From Novimethylophilus kurashikiensis (GTDB taxonomy: Bacteria > Pseudomonadota > Gammaproteobacteria > Burkholderiales > Methylophilaceae): a DNA stretch of 64,000 bases. The stretch lies in contig NZ_BDOQ01000003.1 in the NCBI RefSeq assembly GCF_003112435.1, positions 62,001-126,000 of the forward strand, read 5' to 3'. Each line of letters opens with the position of its first letter. Position 1 is the stretch's first letter. A program made the translations under genes and the position numbers. The notes beneath the pieces were generated by a model. That model ran no database searches. It worked only from the letters and a program-made list of their open reading frames with translations, and was not told the DNA's origin. Below, one piece after another: positions 51,267 to 61,399 of the stretch.

Positions 51267-52025
51267 GTGATCACGTACGACTACCCTTTCAATGAACGCG
51301 TCCGCGTCCTGCTCAGGCTCGAAGACCTGTTCATCAAGGTGCAGCACCACGCCGCCGGGGCCGATGAGTTCAGTCATCACTGCGCCCTGCTTAGCATCTT
51401 CCAGATTCTCGACCTCGTCGACCGCTCCGACCTCAAAACCGACCTGATGCACGAACTCGATCGCCAGCGCATGGTGATGGAAGGCTTGCGCGGCAATCCC
51501 GTCATTGCCGAAGAAGTCTTGAATGAAGTCGTCGGCGAAATCGAAAAAACCAGCGCCAGCCTGCGCGGCATGACCGGTCGCATCGGCCAACCGCTGCGCG
51601 AGAACGATTGGCTCATGGGCATCAAACAACGTGCCGTGATGCCTGGTGGTGCCTGCGAATTCGATGTTCCCTCCTACCACTATTGGCTGGCGCAGCCGGC
51701 AGAACTGCGCCGCGAAGGCATCGAAGGCTGGCTGGCGCCGCTACTGCCGCTCTACGACGCCTTGCGCATCATCCTGCACATCCTGCGCGGCAGCGGCTCC
51801 AAGACGCGCTATGTGGCCCAACAAGGCGCGTTCCAGCAAATGTTGGGCGGCGCGAAACCTGCGCAGATGTTGCGTGTCACACTCTCTGACGAAGCGACCT
51901 GCTTCCCTGAGGTGAGTGCCAACAAATATGCGATCAACATCCGTTTCAACTGCCTGGACGGCGCACAAAAGCCCCGCCCGTTCGATGCCGACGTAAGCTT
52001 CGACCTCATTCTTTGCAATTTATAA
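51267..52025 (+). CDS. zapD: Cell division protein ZapD
   Basis: ZapD cross-links FtsZ filaments. The 252 residues (GTG start, ITYDYPFNERVRVLLRLEDL) match the DUF1342/ZapD family throughout. It lies just before yacG, as in E. coli. Confidence 0.94.
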   Translation: MITYDYPFNERVRVLLRLEDLFIKVQHHAAGADEFSHHCALLSIFQILDLVDRSDLKTDLMHELDRQRMVMEGLRGNPVIAEEVLNEVVGEIEKTSASLRGMTGRIGQPLRENDWLMGIKQRAVMPGGACEFDVPSYHYWLAQPAELRREGIEGWLAPLLPLYDALRIILHILRGSGSKTRYVAQQGAFQQMLGGAKPAQMLRVTLSDEATCFPEVSANKYAINIRFNCLDGAQKPRPFDADVSFDLILCNL

Positions 52026-52028
52026 GCC

Positions 52029-52217
52029 GTGCTATCCGCTCCCCGCAAAAAAGTCGCCTGCCCCACCTGCGGCGAATTGATTGAATACCGTACCGACAAC
52101 CCCTATCGCCCGTTCTGCTCCCAGCGCTGCAAGCTGATCGACCTGGGTCAGTGGGCAACCGAGAGTTACCGCATTCCAGAAAAAGAACAACTACCGGAAG
52201 ATCCGCACCATGAATAA
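52029..52217 (+). CDS. yacG: DNA gyrase inhibitor / zinc protein YacG
   Basis: A 62-residue zinc protein reported to bind GyrB. The Zn site is CPTC...CSQRCK. The GTG start lies three bases after the zapD stop. It overlaps the start of the copper chaperone gene by eight bases. Confidence 0.92.
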   Translation: MLSAPRKKVACPTCGELIEYRTDNPYRPFCSQRCKLIDLGQWATESYRIPEKEQLPEDPHHE

Positions 52218-52632
52218 AGCGTTGCTCGCCCTGCTTTTACTCGCAATTAGCCAAGCGGTGCATGCCGGCGTTACCGTTGCCAATGCCTGGGCGCGCGCTA
52301 CGGTGCCCGGCCAGGATGTCGGTGCTGCCTACATGACATTGACCAGCGACAAGGCAGCCAAGCTCGTGGGCATCAAGACCTCTGTGGCAGACAGCGTGGA
52401 AATTCATGAGATGTCGATGAAGAACGGCGTCATGAAAATGCGGATGAAAGACATCCTTGACCTACCCGCCGGAACCGCAGTCAAGCTGGAGCCAAGCGGC
52501 TTTCACTTCATGCTGTTCGATCTGAAAAAGCCGCTAAAGGCCGGGGAAAACATCGAATTAACGCTGTCCATCAAAGACAGCCAAGGCAAGCTGAACACTC
52601 AGAACGTTCGCGTGCCGGTCAAGGCAGAATAG
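52210..52632 (+). CDS. Periplasmic copper chaperone PCuAC
   Basis: A 140-residue exported protein of the DUF461/PCu(A)C family, which passes Cu(I) to CuA or CuB of cytochrome oxidase. A signal peptide ends AVHA. The copper motif is spread over VEIHEMSM...MKMRM...GFHFMLF (H, M, H, M ligands). It is convergent with a Met-rich lipoprotein gene. Confidence 0.92.
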   Translation: MNKALLALLLLAISQAVHAGVTVANAWARATVPGQDVGAAYMTLTSDKAAKLVGIKTSVADSVEIHEMSMKNGVMKMRMKDILDLPAGTAVKLEPSGFHFMLFDLKKPLKAGENIELTLSIKDSQGKLNTQNVRVPVKAE

Positions 52633-53013
52633 TTACTGGCTGACGAAGGGGATGTCGTAGACACGATCCCCGGTTTCCAACCGCAGCAACCAATCATGCC
52701 GCCCACGCACGCAGGCCGGCAACATCACATCGGCATGCCACTGCTTGCCATTCCATAGCAAGCGATATCGATTCGGCCCCATATCCATACCCTGCATCTG
52801 GAAACTGACATACAAGTCGGCCTTTTGCAGTGCCTGTACGTCCAGGCTGAATTTCTGCATCACGGCTGGCTGTGAAGAAAACTTGACCGAAATTTCCCGG
52901 CTAACGGCACAGCCCGCCACAGGGTTTTGACATGCTACAGGTTGAGGTGGAGCTTCTTTAACGCAAGCTACCAGCCCTAACATGGCGAGAGCAATGCCTC
53001 TTTTCACCGCCAT
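52633..53013 (-). CDS. Unknown Met-rich lipoprotein
   Basis: A 126-residue protein of unknown function. The signal peptide has the lipobox LVAC, so it should be a lipoprotein. A hydrophilic segment QMQGMDMGPNRY has closely spaced Met and may bind Cu(I). The rest is beta-rich and ends TGDRVYDIPFVSQ. Its end abuts that of the PCuAC copper chaperone gene, and its start overlaps the end of the Nudix-ThiE gene by 10 bases. A role in copper handling is inferred from motif and position. Confidence 0.75.
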   Translation of the reverse strand: MAVKRGIALAMLGLVACVKEAPPQPVACQNPVAGCAVSREISVKFSSQPAVMQKFSLDVQALQKADLYVSFQMQGMDMGPNRYRLLWNGKQWHADVMLPACVRGRHDWLLRLETGDRVYDIPFVSQ

Positions 53014-53939
53014 ATGCCTCTCAACATGGCAACTCCATGCGCGCCGTGTTCCCACGCCGTATCCATATCGCTCTTCGCCAACCCGCCCAAGGCATAGACC
53101 GGCATGGGTAATTCGCGAATCAATTCGGCGAAACGATCCCAGCCCAACGGCTGCGTATCAGGATGTGTTTTTGTCGCGTTCACAGATGCCAGCAGCGCAT
53201 AGTCCAGGCCAAGCTCACTGGCACGTTCCAATTCCTCCCGATTGTGGCAGGAAGCGCCGCAGAGCATTCCCTCCGGCTTGGCCTCAAGTGACATCAATTG
53301 CGCTGTAGGCAAATGTACTCCAGCTGCGCCGATCTTGCGTGCCAGTTCGATATCGCCGTTAATCACCACCCTCGCCCCAACGACGGCACAGCGGCGTACC
53401 ACCTCGCGGCTGAAACGTTCCAATTCGTCCGACGACAATTGCTTTTCACGTACCTGAACCAGGCGAAGCCCTTGCTCCAAAGCGTGATCCAAGGCAGCAA
53501 AAAAGGCGGCCTCGCCCATTTCGGCGAGATTAGTGATGGCATAAGCTGTCGGTAACTGTAGCGCGTCCAGCACTGGCGTATTGGCAGGCAGCATGGGTGA
53601 GACGTTGACGGCGGCCGGCAGCTCCCACGATAGCTGCTGGTTTTCCTTGCCGTGCGGTTCGCGATGCCAGCGGCGGACAGTAAAAAATCGCAGTTTGACG
53701 GTACGGTCCGGGTAGCTGAACACCCGTGTTATCCAAGGATGAGCAACCTCGGCCTCGATACCGATTTCTTCCTGCAGTTCGCGCTGCAATGCGTGAAAAG
53801 GCGTTTCGCCCGCCTCGATCTTTCCGCCTGGGAACTCCCACCAGCCGCTCCATGGCTTGCCCTCGGGACGCTGACCCAGCAGCACCTTGCCGTCCTCACG
53901 CAAGATAACGGCGACAGCAGCTTCCACAATTTCAGCCAT
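53004..53939 (-). CDS. Nudix hydrolase fused to ThiE/TenI-like domain
   Basis: A 311-residue fusion found in many beta- and gammaproteobacteria. Residues 1-130 are a MutT-type Nudix hydrolase with the box GGKIEAGETPFHALQRELQEEIG, so 8-oxo-dGTP or a related nucleotide is a likely substrate. Residues 140-311 are a thiamine-phosphate-synthase-like barrel (VQVREKQLSSDE, VINGDIELA, GVHLPTAQL, ASVNATKTH). The role of the second domain in this fusion is unclear. It overlaps the DUF815 gene by eight bases. Confidence 0.9.
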   Translation of the reverse strand: MAEIVEAAVAVILREDGKVLLGQRPEGKPWSGWWEFPGGKIEAGETPFHALQRELQEEIGIEAEVAHPWITRVFSYPDRTVKLRFFTVRRWHREPHGKENQQLSWELPAAVNVSPMLPANTPVLDALQLPTAYAITNLAEMGEAAFFAALDHALEQGLRLVQVREKQLSSDELERFSREVVRRCAVVGARVVINGDIELARKIGAAGVHLPTAQLMSLEAKPEGMLCGASCHNREELERASELGLDYALLASVNATKTHPDTQPLGWDRFAELIRELPMPVYALGGLAKSDMDTAWEHGAHGVAMLRGIWR

Positions 53940-54783
53940 TGAGCGCTTTCTGCCCCGCCCAATCGCGTGCGAACTGCCAAGCCACACGGCCGCTACGCGA
54001 ACCGCGCCCCAGGGCCCACTGCAAAGCAGCTTGCCGGACTTGCGGCGTCATGCGGGTAATGCCGAAATGCACAAGCCAATGTTTGACAATGGCGAGATAC
54101 TCGTCCTGATCGAAAGGGTAGAACGACAGCCAGACGCCGAAGCGCTCGGAAAGTGCGATTTTTTCCTCAACGGTGTCACCTGGGCGAATTTCATCCGATT
54201 CCATGTTCTCGGACATGAATTCCGGCATTAGATGGCGACGATTGGAGGTAGCGTAGATCAGCATGTTATCGGCAGCGCCGGCGATGCTGCCGTCGAGCGC
54301 GACCTTGAGCGCCTTGTAACTGGGGTCGTCCGATTCAAAGGAGAGATCGTCGCAGAACAACAGGAAACGCTCTTCGCGTTTGGACAGCAATTCGGCGATA
54401 TCGGGCAGATCGACGAGATCGTTCTTTTCCACCTCCACGAGGCGCAAGCCTTCGCTCGCATACTCCGCCAGCAAGGCCTTGATCAACGAGGATTTGCCGG
54501 TGCCGCGTGAGCCGGTCAGCAAGACATTGTTGGCCGGCAAGCCACGCACGAATTGCAAGGTATTGCGTGCCAGCACGTTTTTCTGGCGATCGATGCCTTG
54601 CAAGTCGGCCAAGCGAATGTGCCGGGGATGTGCCACGGCTTGCAGATAGCCTTGATGGCCTTGCTTGCGCCAACGCCACGCATGGGCAGACCAATCGATC
54701 TCTGGCGTAGCGGTGGGAAGCAGGTTCTCCAGCCGGGCGATCAATTGTTCCGCTCGCTGGAGCAGAGGGGTGAGTTCATTCAT
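53932..54783 (-). CDS. DUF815-family AAA ATPase
   Basis: A 283-residue ATPase of the DUF815 family. It has a Walker A (LTGSRGTGKSSLIKALLAEY) and a Walker B-like FLLFCDDLSFESDD with SNRRHLMPE. It is normally found between argJ and the Nudix-ThiE gene, as here. Its function is not established. Confidence 0.88.
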   Translation of the reverse strand: MNELTPLLQRAEQLIARLENLLPTATPEIDWSAHAWRWRKQGHQGYLQAVAHPRHIRLADLQGIDRQKNVLARNTLQFVRGLPANNVLLTGSRGTGKSSLIKALLAEYASEGLRLVEVEKNDLVDLPDIAELLSKREERFLLFCDDLSFESDDPSYKALKVALDGSIAGAADNMLIYATSNRRHLMPEFMSENMESDEIRPGDTVEEKIALSERFGVWLSFYPFDQDEYLAIVKHWLVHFGITRMTPQVRQAALQWALGRGSRSGRVAWQFARDWAGQKALNG

Positions 54784-54805
54784 ATCGAGGCCACTGTGCT
54801 ACCTG

Positions 54806-56032
54806 TTATGACCGGTAATCGGCGTTGATCTTCACATAATCGTAAGAGAAGTCGCAGGTCCACACCGTAGCTTCGGCCACGCCGCGGCCGAGGTGTACGC
54901 GCACGGTTATTTCGGCTTGCTTCATCACGCGCTGGCCGTCGGCCTCCTGGTAGCTTGACGCGCGGCCGCCGTTCTCGGCCACCAACACGTCGTCTAGGTA
55001 GAGCTGCATCAAGCTGACGTCGAGGTCGTCGATGCCGGCATATCCTACCGCGGCGAGAATACGGCCAAGGTTGGGATCGGAAGCGAAGAACGCGGTTTTC
55101 ACCAGCGGCGAACGCGCGATAGCGTAACCCACCTTGCGGCATTCGGCCTCGTCCTTGCCGCCTTCCACCTCGATCGTCATGAATTTGGTGGCGCCCTCGC
55201 CGTCACGCACAATGGCTTGGGCCAGTACGGCAGCGATCTCGGTTAATGCATCGCGCAAAGCAACGTAGTCGGCACTTTGCTCGGTAATTTCGGCATTGCC
55301 TGCCTGGCCGCTGGCAATGAAGATCAGCGAGTCGTTGGTAGAGGTATCGCCGTCCACCGTAATGCAGTTGAAGGAACGATTGACCGCATGCCGGATCATC
55401 GCCTCCAATGCGGGTTGGGCGACGACAGCGTCGGTTGCCACATAGCCCAGCATGGTCGCCATGTTGGGATGAATCATGCCGGAACCCTTGGCGATGCCGG
55501 TAATCGTGATCGTCTTGCCGCCCAGCTGGATTTTCCTGGAGGCCGCCTTGGCGACGATATCCGTCGTCATGATGGCTTCGGCCGCATGGGCCCAGTTATC
55601 CTCGCGCAGATTGTCCACGCAGCTCGGCAAACCGGCGACGACGCGGTCGATCGGCAACGGCTCCATGATGACGCCGGTAGAAAAAGGCAACACCTGATGA
55701 TCGGCGATGTTGAGCAATCCGGCCAAGGCTTCGCAGGTGCGGCGCGCACGCATCAAGCCTTCCTCACCCGTCCCGGCGTTGGCGTTGCCGGTATTGACCA
55801 CCAGCGCGCGAATGCCCTTGCCTGCAGCAAGATGATCCTTGCAAACCAGCACCGGCGCGGCGCAGAAACGATTTTGCGTGAATACGCCTGCGACACGGCT
55901 TTCCGGAGCAAGCCGCATCACCAGCAAGTCTTTGCGGTTAGTCTTGCGGATATTAGCTTCGGCAAAACCGAGTTCGACGCCCTTGACGGGCAGCAGGCTG
56001 GCGGGATCGGGAGCAGTCAGGTTAACAGGCAT
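54806..56032 (-). CDS. argJ: Bifunctional glutamate N-acetyltransferase / N-acetylglutamate synthase
   Basis: ArgJ moves acetyl from ornithine to glutamate in arginine synthesis. The 408 residues have the autoprocessing site before Thr in [15 protein letters not shown], plus KGSGMI and [10 protein letters not shown]. The start is the ATG at 56032; the longer frame has no family similarity. It is the first gene of the argJ-DUF815-Nudix unit. Confidence 0.96.
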   Translation of the reverse strand: MPVNLTAPDPASLLPVKGVELGFAEANIRKTNRKDLLVMRLAPESRVAGVFTQNRFCAAPVLVCKDHLAAGKGIRALVVNTGNANAGTGEEGLMRARRTCEALAGLLNIADHQVLPFSTGVIMEPLPIDRVVAGLPSCVDNLREDNWAHAAEAIMTTDIVAKAASRKIQLGGKTITITGIAKGSGMIHPNMATMLGYVATDAVVAQPALEAMIRHAVNRSFNCITVDGDTSTNDSLIFIASGQAGNAEITEQSADYVALRDALTEIAAVLAQAIVRDGEGATKFMTIEVEGGKDEAECRKVGYAIARSPLVKTAFFASDPNLGRILAAVGYAGIDDLDVSLMQLYLDDVLVAENGGRASSYQEADGQRVMKQAEITVRVHLGRGVAEATVWTCDFSYDYVKINADYRS

Positions 56033-56156
56033 ATTGATGAACTTCCGTAAACAATCGAGATAGCGGTAGATTTTACCGTATTCCCGCATCCGAATTGACT
56101 TTCGAATACCTTGTGATAGTGTTTGCCACTTCGAACAGCGTCCGGGAATGCGTACG

Positions 56157-58529
56157 ATGAGCACTGCCGCTCCGCAACAAGACCCCACCCTGGCAGAGAT
56201 GGGGACCAAGCTAGCCTTTACCAAAAAGCTGCAAGCCGTCACCAACAAGATCCACGCCACACGTCACATCGACGAAATCATCCTCGAAGTCAGCGAAGAC
56301 ATCCGCACGCTGTTTGAAGCGGAACGAATTACGCTCTATGTGGTGAGCGAGGATAAGACCGCCATCGTCTCCAAGGTCAAGACCGGGCTTAACGCGTTCA
56401 AGGAATTGCGTCTGCCGATCAATCCGCAGAGCATTGCCGGCTATGTGGCTCACCAGAAAACCATGCTCAACATCGCCGACGTATACGACGATGCAGAATT
56501 GGCAAAGATCAGCCCGGACATTCGTTTTCTCAAGGAAGTCGACAAGAAAACCGGCTTCCGCACCAAGCAGATGCTGGCGTTCCCCATCCTCAGCATGGAA
56601 GACGCCAGCCTGATGGGTGTGGTCCAGGTGATCAACACACTAAACGGGTTGCCCTTCCCCGAAACCGCGGAAGAAGGCGCGCTGGAAATCGGCAAGACGC
56701 TTGCCATCGCGCTCAATCAGCGCAAGGTGCCGCTGGGTCAGATCATCAAGACCAAGTACGACCACCTGATCGCCGAAGGGGTGCTGGCCGGCCCTGAGAT
56801 GGAACTCGCAAAACGCTCGGCGCGAAGCAAGAGCAAGGACCTGGAAGACGTGCTGATCGAAGAGTTCCAGGTCAAGCCGGCCGATATCGGCAAGGCGCTT
56901 TCATCTTTCTTCGGGGTACCATACGAAGCAGCCAAGCAGGACCGCATCAAGCCGATGGACCTCTTGCGCAACCTCAAGCAGGAGTACGTACAGTCGAGCG
57001 GCTGGATTCCCATCGATGACAACAAGGACGAAGGGCTTGTCATCCTCACGCCGGACCCGGAGCGCGTCCGCGGCTCCCGCGTGGTGAGCAACATCTTCCC
57101 CAAGCATGCCAAGGTGACCTACAAGGTCTGCCTCAACCGCGATTTCATCCAGACGCTGGGGCAGTTCTACGGCATGGGCGCGATTTCCGGCTCCATCGAC
57201 GACCTGCTCTCCACGCTGGGCGAGGACGAAGACGAAGGCGGTATGATTCAGGAGGATATCTCCGCTGCGCAGGATAACGAGCTGGTCAAGCTGGTCAACA
57301 AGATCATCATCGATGCCTACAATCAAGGGGCGTCCGATATCCATATCGAACCCTACCCGGAAAAAGGCAAGACGGAAGTCCGGTTTAGAAGAGACGGCAC
57401 GCTAATCAATTACATCGAGATTCCGCCGGGTTACCGTAACGCCTTGGCGGCACGCATCAAGATCATGTGCGACCTTGACATCGCCGAGAAGCGCAAGCCG
57501 CAGGACGGCAAGATCAAGTTCAAGAAATTCGGCCCGCTGGATATCGAACTGCGTGTGGCCACCATCCCGACCGCCGGCGGGCTGGAAGACATCGTGATGC
57601 GTATCCTGGCGGCAGGCAAGCCGATTCCGCTCGACAAACTCGGGCTTTCAGCACGCAACAACGCCAAGCTCAAGGAGCTGGTTGCCAAGCCTTACGGCTT
57701 GTTCTTCGTTTGCGGTCCGACGGGTTCGGGCAAGACCACCACGCTGCACTCGGCACTGGGCTACATCAACACGCCCGAGACCAAGATCTGGACGGCGGAA
57801 GACCCTGTGGAAATCACGCAGAAGGGTCTGCGCCAAGTGCAGGTCAACAAGAAGGCCGGGCTGGATTTCGCCACCGTCATGAAAGCGTTTCTGCGGGCCG
57901 ACCCGGACGTCATCATGGTGGGCGAAATGCGCGACCAGGAAACCGTCTCCACCGGCATCGAGGCATCGTTGACCGGTCACCTGGTGTTTGCCACCCTGCA
58001 TACCAACAGCGCGCCGGAATCCATAGTGCGCCTGCTGGACATGGGCATGGACCCGTTCAACTTCGCCGACGCCTTGCTGGGTATCCTTGCACAGCGTCTC
58101 GCCAAGCGGCTCTGCGACTGCAAGGAGGCCTACACGCCGGACGCCAACGAGATCAAGGCCATGCTCACCGAGTATTGCGTCGAGCTCAAGAACACCAGCG
58201 CATGGAAGCAAGATCCAGATGCCGCCTACAAAGCTATCTATCAAGAGTGGGTGAAAACCTACGGCAACGACAAGGGCCAACTCACCCTGTATCGCGCCAA
58301 GGGCTGCGACAAGTGCGGCAACTCGGGCTACAAGGGCCGCGTCGGCCTGCACGAACTGCTGGAAGGCACAGACGCTATCAAGAAAAACATCCAGGAACAC
58401 GCCCGAGTCGCGGAAATGTTCGCTACGGCCTTAGAGGACGGCATGCGCACCCTCAAGCAGGACGGCATCGAGAAAGTACTGCAAGGCGTGACGGACATGA
58501 AGCAGGTGCGGACCGTCTGCATCAAATAA
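56157..58529 (+). CDS. GAF-domain type II/IV secretion ATPase (GspE/PilB-like)
   Basis: A 790-residue assembly ATPase. A GAF sensor domain fills about 20-185 ([36 protein letters not shown]). An MshEN/T2SSE-N domain, of the kind that in relatives binds c-di-GMP, covers about 195-330. The motor has Walker [11 protein letters not shown], an Asp box GASDIHIEP, Walker [13 protein letters not shown], a His box [12 protein letters not shown], and zinc Cys in [12 protein letters not shown]. No other secretion gene is adjacent. GGGAA fits ATG 56157 better than ATG 56148. Confidence 0.88.
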   Translation: MSTAAPQQDPTLAEMGTKLAFTKKLQAVTNKIHATRHIDEIILEVSEDIRTLFEAERITLYVVSEDKTAIVSKVKTGLNAFKELRLPINPQSIAGYVAHQKTMLNIADVYDDAELAKISPDIRFLKEVDKKTGFRTKQMLAFPILSMEDASLMGVVQVINTLNGLPFPETAEEGALEIGKTLAIALNQRKVPLGQIIKTKYDHLIAEGVLAGPEMELAKRSARSKSKDLEDVLIEEFQVKPADIGKALSSFFGVPYEAAKQDRIKPMDLLRNLKQEYVQSSGWIPIDDNKDEGLVILTPDPERVRGSRVVSNIFPKHAKVTYKVCLNRDFIQTLGQFYGMGAISGSIDDLLSTLGEDEDEGGMIQEDISAAQDNELVKLVNKIIIDAYNQGASDIHIEPYPEKGKTEVRFRRDGTLINYIEIPPGYRNALAARIKIMCDLDIAEKRKPQDGKIKFKKFGPLDIELRVATIPTAGGLEDIVMRILAAGKPIPLDKLGLSARNNAKLKELVAKPYGLFFVCGPTGSGKTTTLHSALGYINTPETKIWTAEDPVEITQKGLRQVQVNKKAGLDFATVMKAFLRADPDVIMVGEMRDQETVSTGIEASLTGHLVFATLHTNSAPESIVRLLDMGMDPFNFADALLGILAQRLAKRLCDCKEAYTPDANEIKAMLTEYCVELKNTSAWKQDPDAAYKAIYQEWVKTYGNDKGQLTLYRAKGCDKCGNSGYKGRVGLHELLEGTDAIKKNIQEHARVAEMFATALEDGMRTLKQDGIEKVLQGVTDMKQVRTVCIK

Positions 58530-58548
58530 CTTGTAACAAAAGCGCATT

Positions 58549-59181
58549 ATGAAAACCGAATTTATCTTGACCGCGGCACAAGCCGTCAACGACGCCATCC
58601 TGGCGCACGAACCGGAAATCGAATCGCTCGACCGCGAGATCGGTGACGGCGATCATTTCGTCAACATGAAACGCGGCTGCGCCACCATCCTCGGCATGCA
58701 CGACGAGTTGGCGCCGCTTAGCGCTGACGCCACCTTGCAGAAAATCGGCATGAAGCTCCTATCCACCATCGGCGGCGCTTCGGGCCCGCTCATCGCCAGC
58801 TTTTTCATGGCCATGGCCAAGGCGGAAAAAGAACAGCAAGCCGATGCACTGCCGCAAATCGCTGCTGCGTTCGCGGCCGGGGTGGAAGCGATCAAGATGC
58901 GCGGCAAGGCCGACGTGGGCGAAAAAACCATGCTGGATGTGCTGATCCCGGTCGCCCGAAAATTTACCGAAATGGCGAACGCTGGCGCTGCGCCGGCAGA
59001 GGTTTTCGCGGCGCTGAAAGAGACGGCAGAGCAAGGCATGCTCTCCACCCGCGACATGATCGCCACCAAGGGGCGTGCTGCCTTTCTCGGCGAGCGCGCC
59101 ATCGGACACATCGACCCAGGTGCCAAGACCAGCCAGGTCATTATCCATACCATATGCGATCTAGCCAGCAGCAGGCCGTAG
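58549..59181 (+). CDS. dhaL: Dihydroxyacetone kinase subunit DhaL
   Basis: A 210-residue DhaL subunit carrying the nucleotide site. The DxD-type motif IGDGDHFVNMKRG and TIGGASGPL are intact. It precedes dhaK; order L-K. Confidence 0.92.
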   Translation: MKTEFILTAAQAVNDAILAHEPEIESLDREIGDGDHFVNMKRGCATILGMHDELAPLSADATLQKIGMKLLSTIGGASGPLIASFFMAMAKAEKEQQADALPQIAAAFAAGVEAIKMRGKADVGEKTMLDVLIPVARKFTEMANAGAAPAEVFAALKETAEQGMLSTRDMIATKGRAAFLGERAIGHIDPGAKTSQVIIHTICDLASSRP

Positions 59182-59255
59182 CCCCGTCAGCAGTCGTCGC
59201 TGAAAATTAAAGAACAATGCAGGCGAGGCTGCCTGCGCTACAGGAGGAACAACCC

Positions 59256-60245
59256 ATGAAAAAATTCATCAACGATGTCGACAATCTTTTGGCAGAAAGC
59301 CTTTCAGGGTTCCAGGCCGCACATCGCGACCTGGTCAAGGTGCATCTCGATCCCAACTTCGTCACCCGTGCCGAAAAGCCGAAAAACAAGGTCGCACTGA
59401 TTTCCGGCGGCGGTTCTGGCCATGAGCCCCTGCACACCGGCTTCGTCGGCTACGGCATGCTGGACGCCGCCTGCCCCGGCCATGTTTTCACATCGCCCAC
59501 GCCCGACCAGATGCTTGCCGCAGCTGAGGCTGTGGAAAGCGGCCAGGGCGTGCTGTTCATCGTCAAGAACTATGCCGGCGATGTGATGAACTTCGAGATG
59601 GCGGCAGAGATGCTACCGTTCGAACACGCGACCGTGATCACCAGCGACGACGTTGCAGTGGAAAACTCCACCTACACCACCGGTCGCCGCGGTGTTGCTG
59701 GCACGGTGATCGTCGAGAAAGTTGTGGGCAGCTTGGCCGAAACCGGCGCCAGCCTGGCCGAGTGCAAGGCGCTGGGTGACAAGGTCAACAGCCGCACGGC
59801 GTCGATGGGTGTGGCGCTCACCAGCTGCACCGTGCCTGCTGCCGGCCGCCCCACCTTCGAACTCGCCGAAGACGAACTGGAAATGGGCGTCGGCATTCAC
59901 GGCGAACCTGGTCGCCGCCGCGAGAAATTGCGCCCGGCGGACGAGATCGTGGCCGATCTGGTGACGGCCATCCTGCACGACCTCAAGCCCGCGCCCGGCA
60001 GCGAAGTGCTGCTCATGGTCAACGGCTTTACCGGCACGCCACTCATGGAGCTCTATGTGCTCTTCAACGCCGCAGCCAAGCTGCTGGAACAACAAGAACT
60101 CAAGGTCGTGCGCTCCTTGGTCGGCGACTATACGACTTCGCTGGAAATGGCCGGAGCCTCCATCACCGTTTGCCTGCTGGACGACGAAATCCGCAAGCAT
60201 TGGGATGCTCCCGTACATACCGCCGCTTTGCGTTGGGGTAGATAA
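59256..60245 (+). CDS. dhaK: Dihydroxyacetone kinase subunit DhaK
   Basis: The 329-residue subunit binds dihydroxyacetone through a His hemiaminal (GVGIHGEPGRRREKL). GGGSGHEPLHTGFVG and KNYAGDVMNFEMA are canonical. GGAGG precedes ATG 59256. No dhaM (PTS phosphoryl donor) is found within the window. Confidence 0.93.
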   Translation: MKKFINDVDNLLAESLSGFQAAHRDLVKVHLDPNFVTRAEKPKNKVALISGGGSGHEPLHTGFVGYGMLDAACPGHVFTSPTPDQMLAAAEAVESGQGVLFIVKNYAGDVMNFEMAAEMLPFEHATVITSDDVAVENSTYTTGRRGVAGTVIVEKVVGSLAETGASLAECKALGDKVNSRTASMGVALTSCTVPAAGRPTFELAEDELEMGVGIHGEPGRRREKLRPADEIVADLVTAILHDLKPAPGSEVLLMVNGFTGTPLMELYVLFNAAAKLLEQQELKVVRSLVGDYTTSLEMAGASITVCLLDDEIRKHWDAPVHTAALRWGR

Positions 60246-60270
60246 GGCGTTTGATCGGGGAGATTGCAGC

Positions 60271-60900
60271 ATGATCAAGGTCTATGGTTTTCAGAACACG
60301 CGCACTACCCGCGTCACTTGGGCTTTGGAAGAAGCCGGGGCCGAATACGAACTCATTCCGGTTAATCTCGGCAAAGGCGAGCATCGCTCGCCCGAATTCC
60401 TCCATCTCAGTCCGGGAGGTAAAGTTCCAGTGCTGGAAGACGGTGATTTGGTCATGACCGAATCTGCAGCCATCTGTACCTACATCGGTGAAAAATTCCC
60501 GCAGTCCGGGCTAGTGCCGCCGTTCTCCCAGCCGATAGACCGCGCGCACTACTTTCAATGGTGCTTTTTCGCGGTGTCGGAACTGGAAGCCGCCATCTGG
60601 ACCTTGGGCAAGCACCAAAGGTTTCTGCCGGAAGAACGCCGCGTGCCTGAAGTTGCACCGACTTGCCTGTGGGAGTTTCATCGTCACGCTGCAATCCTGG
60701 CCCAACACCTCAAGGATCGTGAATTCGTAGCCGGCAATCAATTTACCTGCGCCGATATATTGATGAGCGGCGTCCTCAACTGGGCTCGAAACACAGGCAC
60801 CAATCTGGAATCTCCAGCACTGGACGCTTATGCCGATCGAATGTCTGCACGGCCGGCACTAGCACGAGCGCGACAACGGGAGGCGGAAGTTACGACTTGA
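60271..60900 (+). CDS. Glutathione S-transferase family protein
   Basis: A 209-residue protein with an N-terminal thioredoxin-like domain (YGFQNTRTTRVTWALEEAG; catalytic residue Ser or Thr/Tyr unclear), LSPGGKVPVLEDGDLVMTESAAIC and a helical domain REFVAGNQFTCADILM. It follows dhaK by 25 bases. Its substrate is unknown. Confidence 0.88.
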   Translation: MIKVYGFQNTRTTRVTWALEEAGAEYELIPVNLGKGEHRSPEFLHLSPGGKVPVLEDGDLVMTESAAICTYIGEKFPQSGLVPPFSQPIDRAHYFQWCFFAVSELEAAIWTLGKHQRFLPEERRVPEVAPTCLWEFHRHAAILAQHLKDREFVAGNQFTCADILMSGVLNWARNTGTNLESPALDAYADRMSARPALARARQREAEVTT

Positions 60901-60917
60901 CCGTCAGGACGGTTTTT
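60900..60917 (+). terminator. Short terminator after the GST gene
   Basis: ACCGT-CAGG-ACGGT followed by TTTT: a 5-bp stem with a tetraloop starting at the stop codon. Confidence 0.4.
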
Positions 60918-60961
60918 AGCGGTAAAGCGTGGAAGGGAAACAATTTGAAACAATGATATAG

Positions 60962-60991
60962 TTGTCCAAACAATAATTAGAACATGGACAA
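60962..60991 (+). promoter_or_regulatory. Inverted repeat over the DUF4124 ribosome site
   Basis: TTGTCCA (60962-60968) and TGGACAA (60985-60991) are a perfect repeat. The right arm contains the GGA ribosome site two bases before the ATG, so it may be an operator or a translation-blocking hairpin. Confidence 0.4.
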
Positions 60992-60993
60992 TA

Positions 60994-61323
60994 ATGCTAA
61001 TAAGAACCGTGATCCCTGCCTTGCTGACTTTATTTACATCATCCGCGCATAGCGTCGATGTGTACAAATGGACCGATGAACTGGGACAACTCCATTACAG
61101 CAACATGCGTCCCATGCCTCATGGCATTAGCCATACTGAAATTCTAAAGTTCCATGCGCCCACAAGTGTTTCGAAAGGTCCTGCACTAGTGATGGCTAGC
61201 CAACAACCGACTTCCAGTTCGCCAGGACAGCCCGTTCCCAATCAGGTCGAACCTCCTTCAACAATAGAAGAATCTCCACCCGATGTCTTTATCGTAACCC
61301 AGCACTTTAGAAGAAGACGATAA
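60994..61323 (+). CDS. DUF4124 exported protein
   Basis: A 109-residue protein with a signal peptide ending SSAHS and a DUF4124 domain (VDVYKWTDELGQLHYSN). The C-terminal half is Pro/Ser-rich and ends in four Arg. Its function is unknown. It is a single gene. Confidence 0.8.
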   Translation: MLIRTVIPALLTLFTSSAHSVDVYKWTDELGQLHYSNMRPMPHGISHTEILKFHAPTSVSKGPALVMASQQPTSSSPGQPVPNQVEPPSTIEESPPDVFIVTQHFRRRR

Positions 61324-61342
61324 AACTCTTCGGGCCAAAATA

Positions 61343-61374
61343 AAAAAGGCGCTTTACATCGAAAGCGCCTTTTT
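61343..61374. terminator. Bidirectional terminator between DUF4124 and ilvD
   Basis: AAAAGGCGCTTT pairs with AAAGCGCCTTTT around a 6-base loop, with A and T runs on both sides. Confidence 0.9.
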
Positions 61375-61399
61375 CTATACCGCAGTATTTATTTAAAAC

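Noticed and set aside
56033-56260. N-terminal extension of argJ
   Set aside because: No family similarity; it overlaps the divergent promoter region.
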